Positions 5,132 to 5,753 of a stretch of DNA of 5,753 bases are shown here, piece after piece (the stretch's first letter is position 1; every line of letters starts with the position of its first letter). The DNA comes from Pseudomonadales bacterium (GTDB lineage: Bacteria; Pseudomonadota; Gammaproteobacteria; Pseudomonadales; DT-91), in the NCBI GenBank assembly GCA_013215025.1, contig JABSRR010000113.1, positions 1 to 5,753 on the forward strand, read 5' to 3'. Position numbers and translations under genes: made by a program. The notes beneath the pieces were generated by a model. The model had not been told where the DNA came from and made no database searches. It saw only the letters and a list, made by a program, of their open reading frames with translations.

Positions 5132-5554
5132 ATGTATTTATGGCTGCAAGCGCTTCACATTATATTTGTCATTAGTTGGTTTGCCGGTATTTTTTACTTA
5201 CCCAGATTGTTTGTGCATTACTGTTTGAGCGATGATCAAGCAACACAGCAGCGCTTAGTGATTATGATGCAAAAGCTGTATCGATTTACCGCACCGTTTG
5301 CGTGGCTAAGTTTAGCCTTTGGCTTGTCAATGCTTTACCTTAATCTTGCCTATTTAAAGTCGGCAGGCTGGTTTCATACCAAAATGCTGTTTGTGATCGG
5401 TCTTTTTGCTTATCAATTTTATAACCGACATTTAGTAAAAGTGTTTACTGAAGGTCGAAATACCCGCAGTCATCGTTTTTATCGCATATATAACGAAGCG
5501 CCTGTGATCGCCATGTTTGCCATGGTGATTTTAGCCGTTGTTAAACCATTTTAA
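5132..5554 (+). CDS. hemJ: Protoporphyrinogen IX oxidase HemJ
   Basis: HemJ oxidises protoporphyrinogen IX to protoporphyrin IX, the next-to-last step of haem synthesis, in the inner membrane; it replaces HemG or HemY in many proteobacteria and cyanobacteria. The 140-residue product is of normal family length with four predicted membrane helices (about 5-25, 52-72, 82-100 and 120-138). Family signatures are the N-terminal [20 protein letters not shown] (8-27), HTKMLF (82-87) and the C-terminal [21 protein letters not shown] region (120-140). H9 and K84 fit the conserved His and Lys that have been linked to haem binding in HemJ. The ATG at 5132 lies 14 bases after the CLC stop, with only a weak GAAG (5120-5123) ahead, so it may rely partly on translation of the upstream gene. 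hemL starts 11 bases after its stop, which strengthens the assignment. Confidence 0.95.
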   Translation: MYLWLQALHIIFVISWFAGIFYLPRLFVHYCLSDDQATQQRLVIMMQKLYRFTAPFAWLSLAFGLSMLYLNLAYLKSAGWFHTKMLFVIGLFAYQFYNRHLVKVFTEGRNTRSHRFYRIYNEAPVIAMFAMVILAVVKPF

Positions 5555-5565
5555 ATGAGGAAAGT

Positions 5566-5753
5566 ATGAGTCATTCAGCCGATTTATTTGTTCGCGCAAA
5601 ACAGTCAATTCCCGGTGGGGTGAATTCGCCAGTCAGGGCGTTTAATGGCGTTGGTGGCGATCCGGTGTTTTTTAAACGCGGCGAAGGTGCCTATTTATTT
5701 GATGCGGATGATAAGCGGTATATCGATTATGTGGGTTCTTGGGGGCCGATGAT
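5566..5753 (+). CDS. hemL: Glutamate-1-semialdehyde 2,1-aminomutase, N-terminal part (runs off window)
   Basis: HemL is a pyridoxal-phosphate enzyme that converts glutamate-1-semialdehyde to 5-aminolevulinate, the committed precursor of tetrapyrroles, in the cytosol. Only the first 62 codons are present out of roughly 425-430 in the family. The recognisable N-terminus is [18 protein letters not shown], followed by VNSPVRAF (19-26), a hallmark of HemL, then [17 protein letters not shown] and [11 protein letters not shown], which leads into the active-site region. The catalytic lysine lies beyond the window edge. The start at ATG 5566 is clear: GAGG (5557-5560) sits five bases ahead. The gap from hemJ is 11 bases, so the two haem genes are almost certainly co-transcribed. 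Confidence 0.97.
   Translation, partial: MSHSADLFVRAKQSIPGGVNSPVRAFNGVGGDPVFFKRGEGAYLFDADDKRYIDYVGSWGPM

Overview
The window reads as ordinary chromosomal DNA of a gammaproteobacterium, with roughly even base composition and dense, housekeeping-rich coding. The RpiA, ErpA, HemJ and HemL proteins all look gammaproteobacterial. The run of a coiled-coil membrane protein, a bactofilin and ErpA resembles the arrangement I recall from Pseudomonas and marine Cellvibrionales-like bacteria. I cannot fix the genus from sequence alone. I see no insertion sequence, phage gene, CRISPR array, tRNA or rRNA.

Layout. (1) Positions 1-487, plus strand: the last 29 codons of an unidentified gene, then a small hypothetical protein of about 124 residues. 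(2) Positions 517-3223, minus strand, in transcription order from right to left: a membrane-anchored coiled-coil protein (DUF6776-like), a bactofilin, erpA (Fe-S cluster delivery), a 59-residue protein with two membrane segments, and rpiA (pentose phosphate pathway). The first two genes are tightly spaced and probably one operon. erpA has a good candidate promoter of its own. rpiA converges on the small hypothetical gene with only about 29 bases between them. (3) Positions 3224-3359: a divergent intergenic region with back-to-back -10 candidates. (4) Positions 3360-5753, plus strand: a CLC-family anion channel/transporter with a degenerate C-terminal CBS-like region, hemJ (protoporphyrinogen IX oxidase), and the start of hemL (glutamate-1-semialdehyde aminomutase), which runs off the window. 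These three are close enough to be co-transcribed.

How the genes fit together. HemL acts early and HemJ late in haem synthesis, so that pairing is functional. ErpA on the opposite strand belongs to Fe-S assembly, so both arms touch iron cofactors, although no shared regulator site is visible. The bactofilin and its coiled-coil neighbour are probably an envelope or cell-shape module.

The most notable points are the CLC protein, which keeps the gating glutamate but seems to lack the 'proton glutamate' and the inner Ser/Tyr anion ligands; a hairpin that would cover the rpiA ribosome binding site; and the overlapping divergent promoter elements. I did not find a clearly new multi-gene system.
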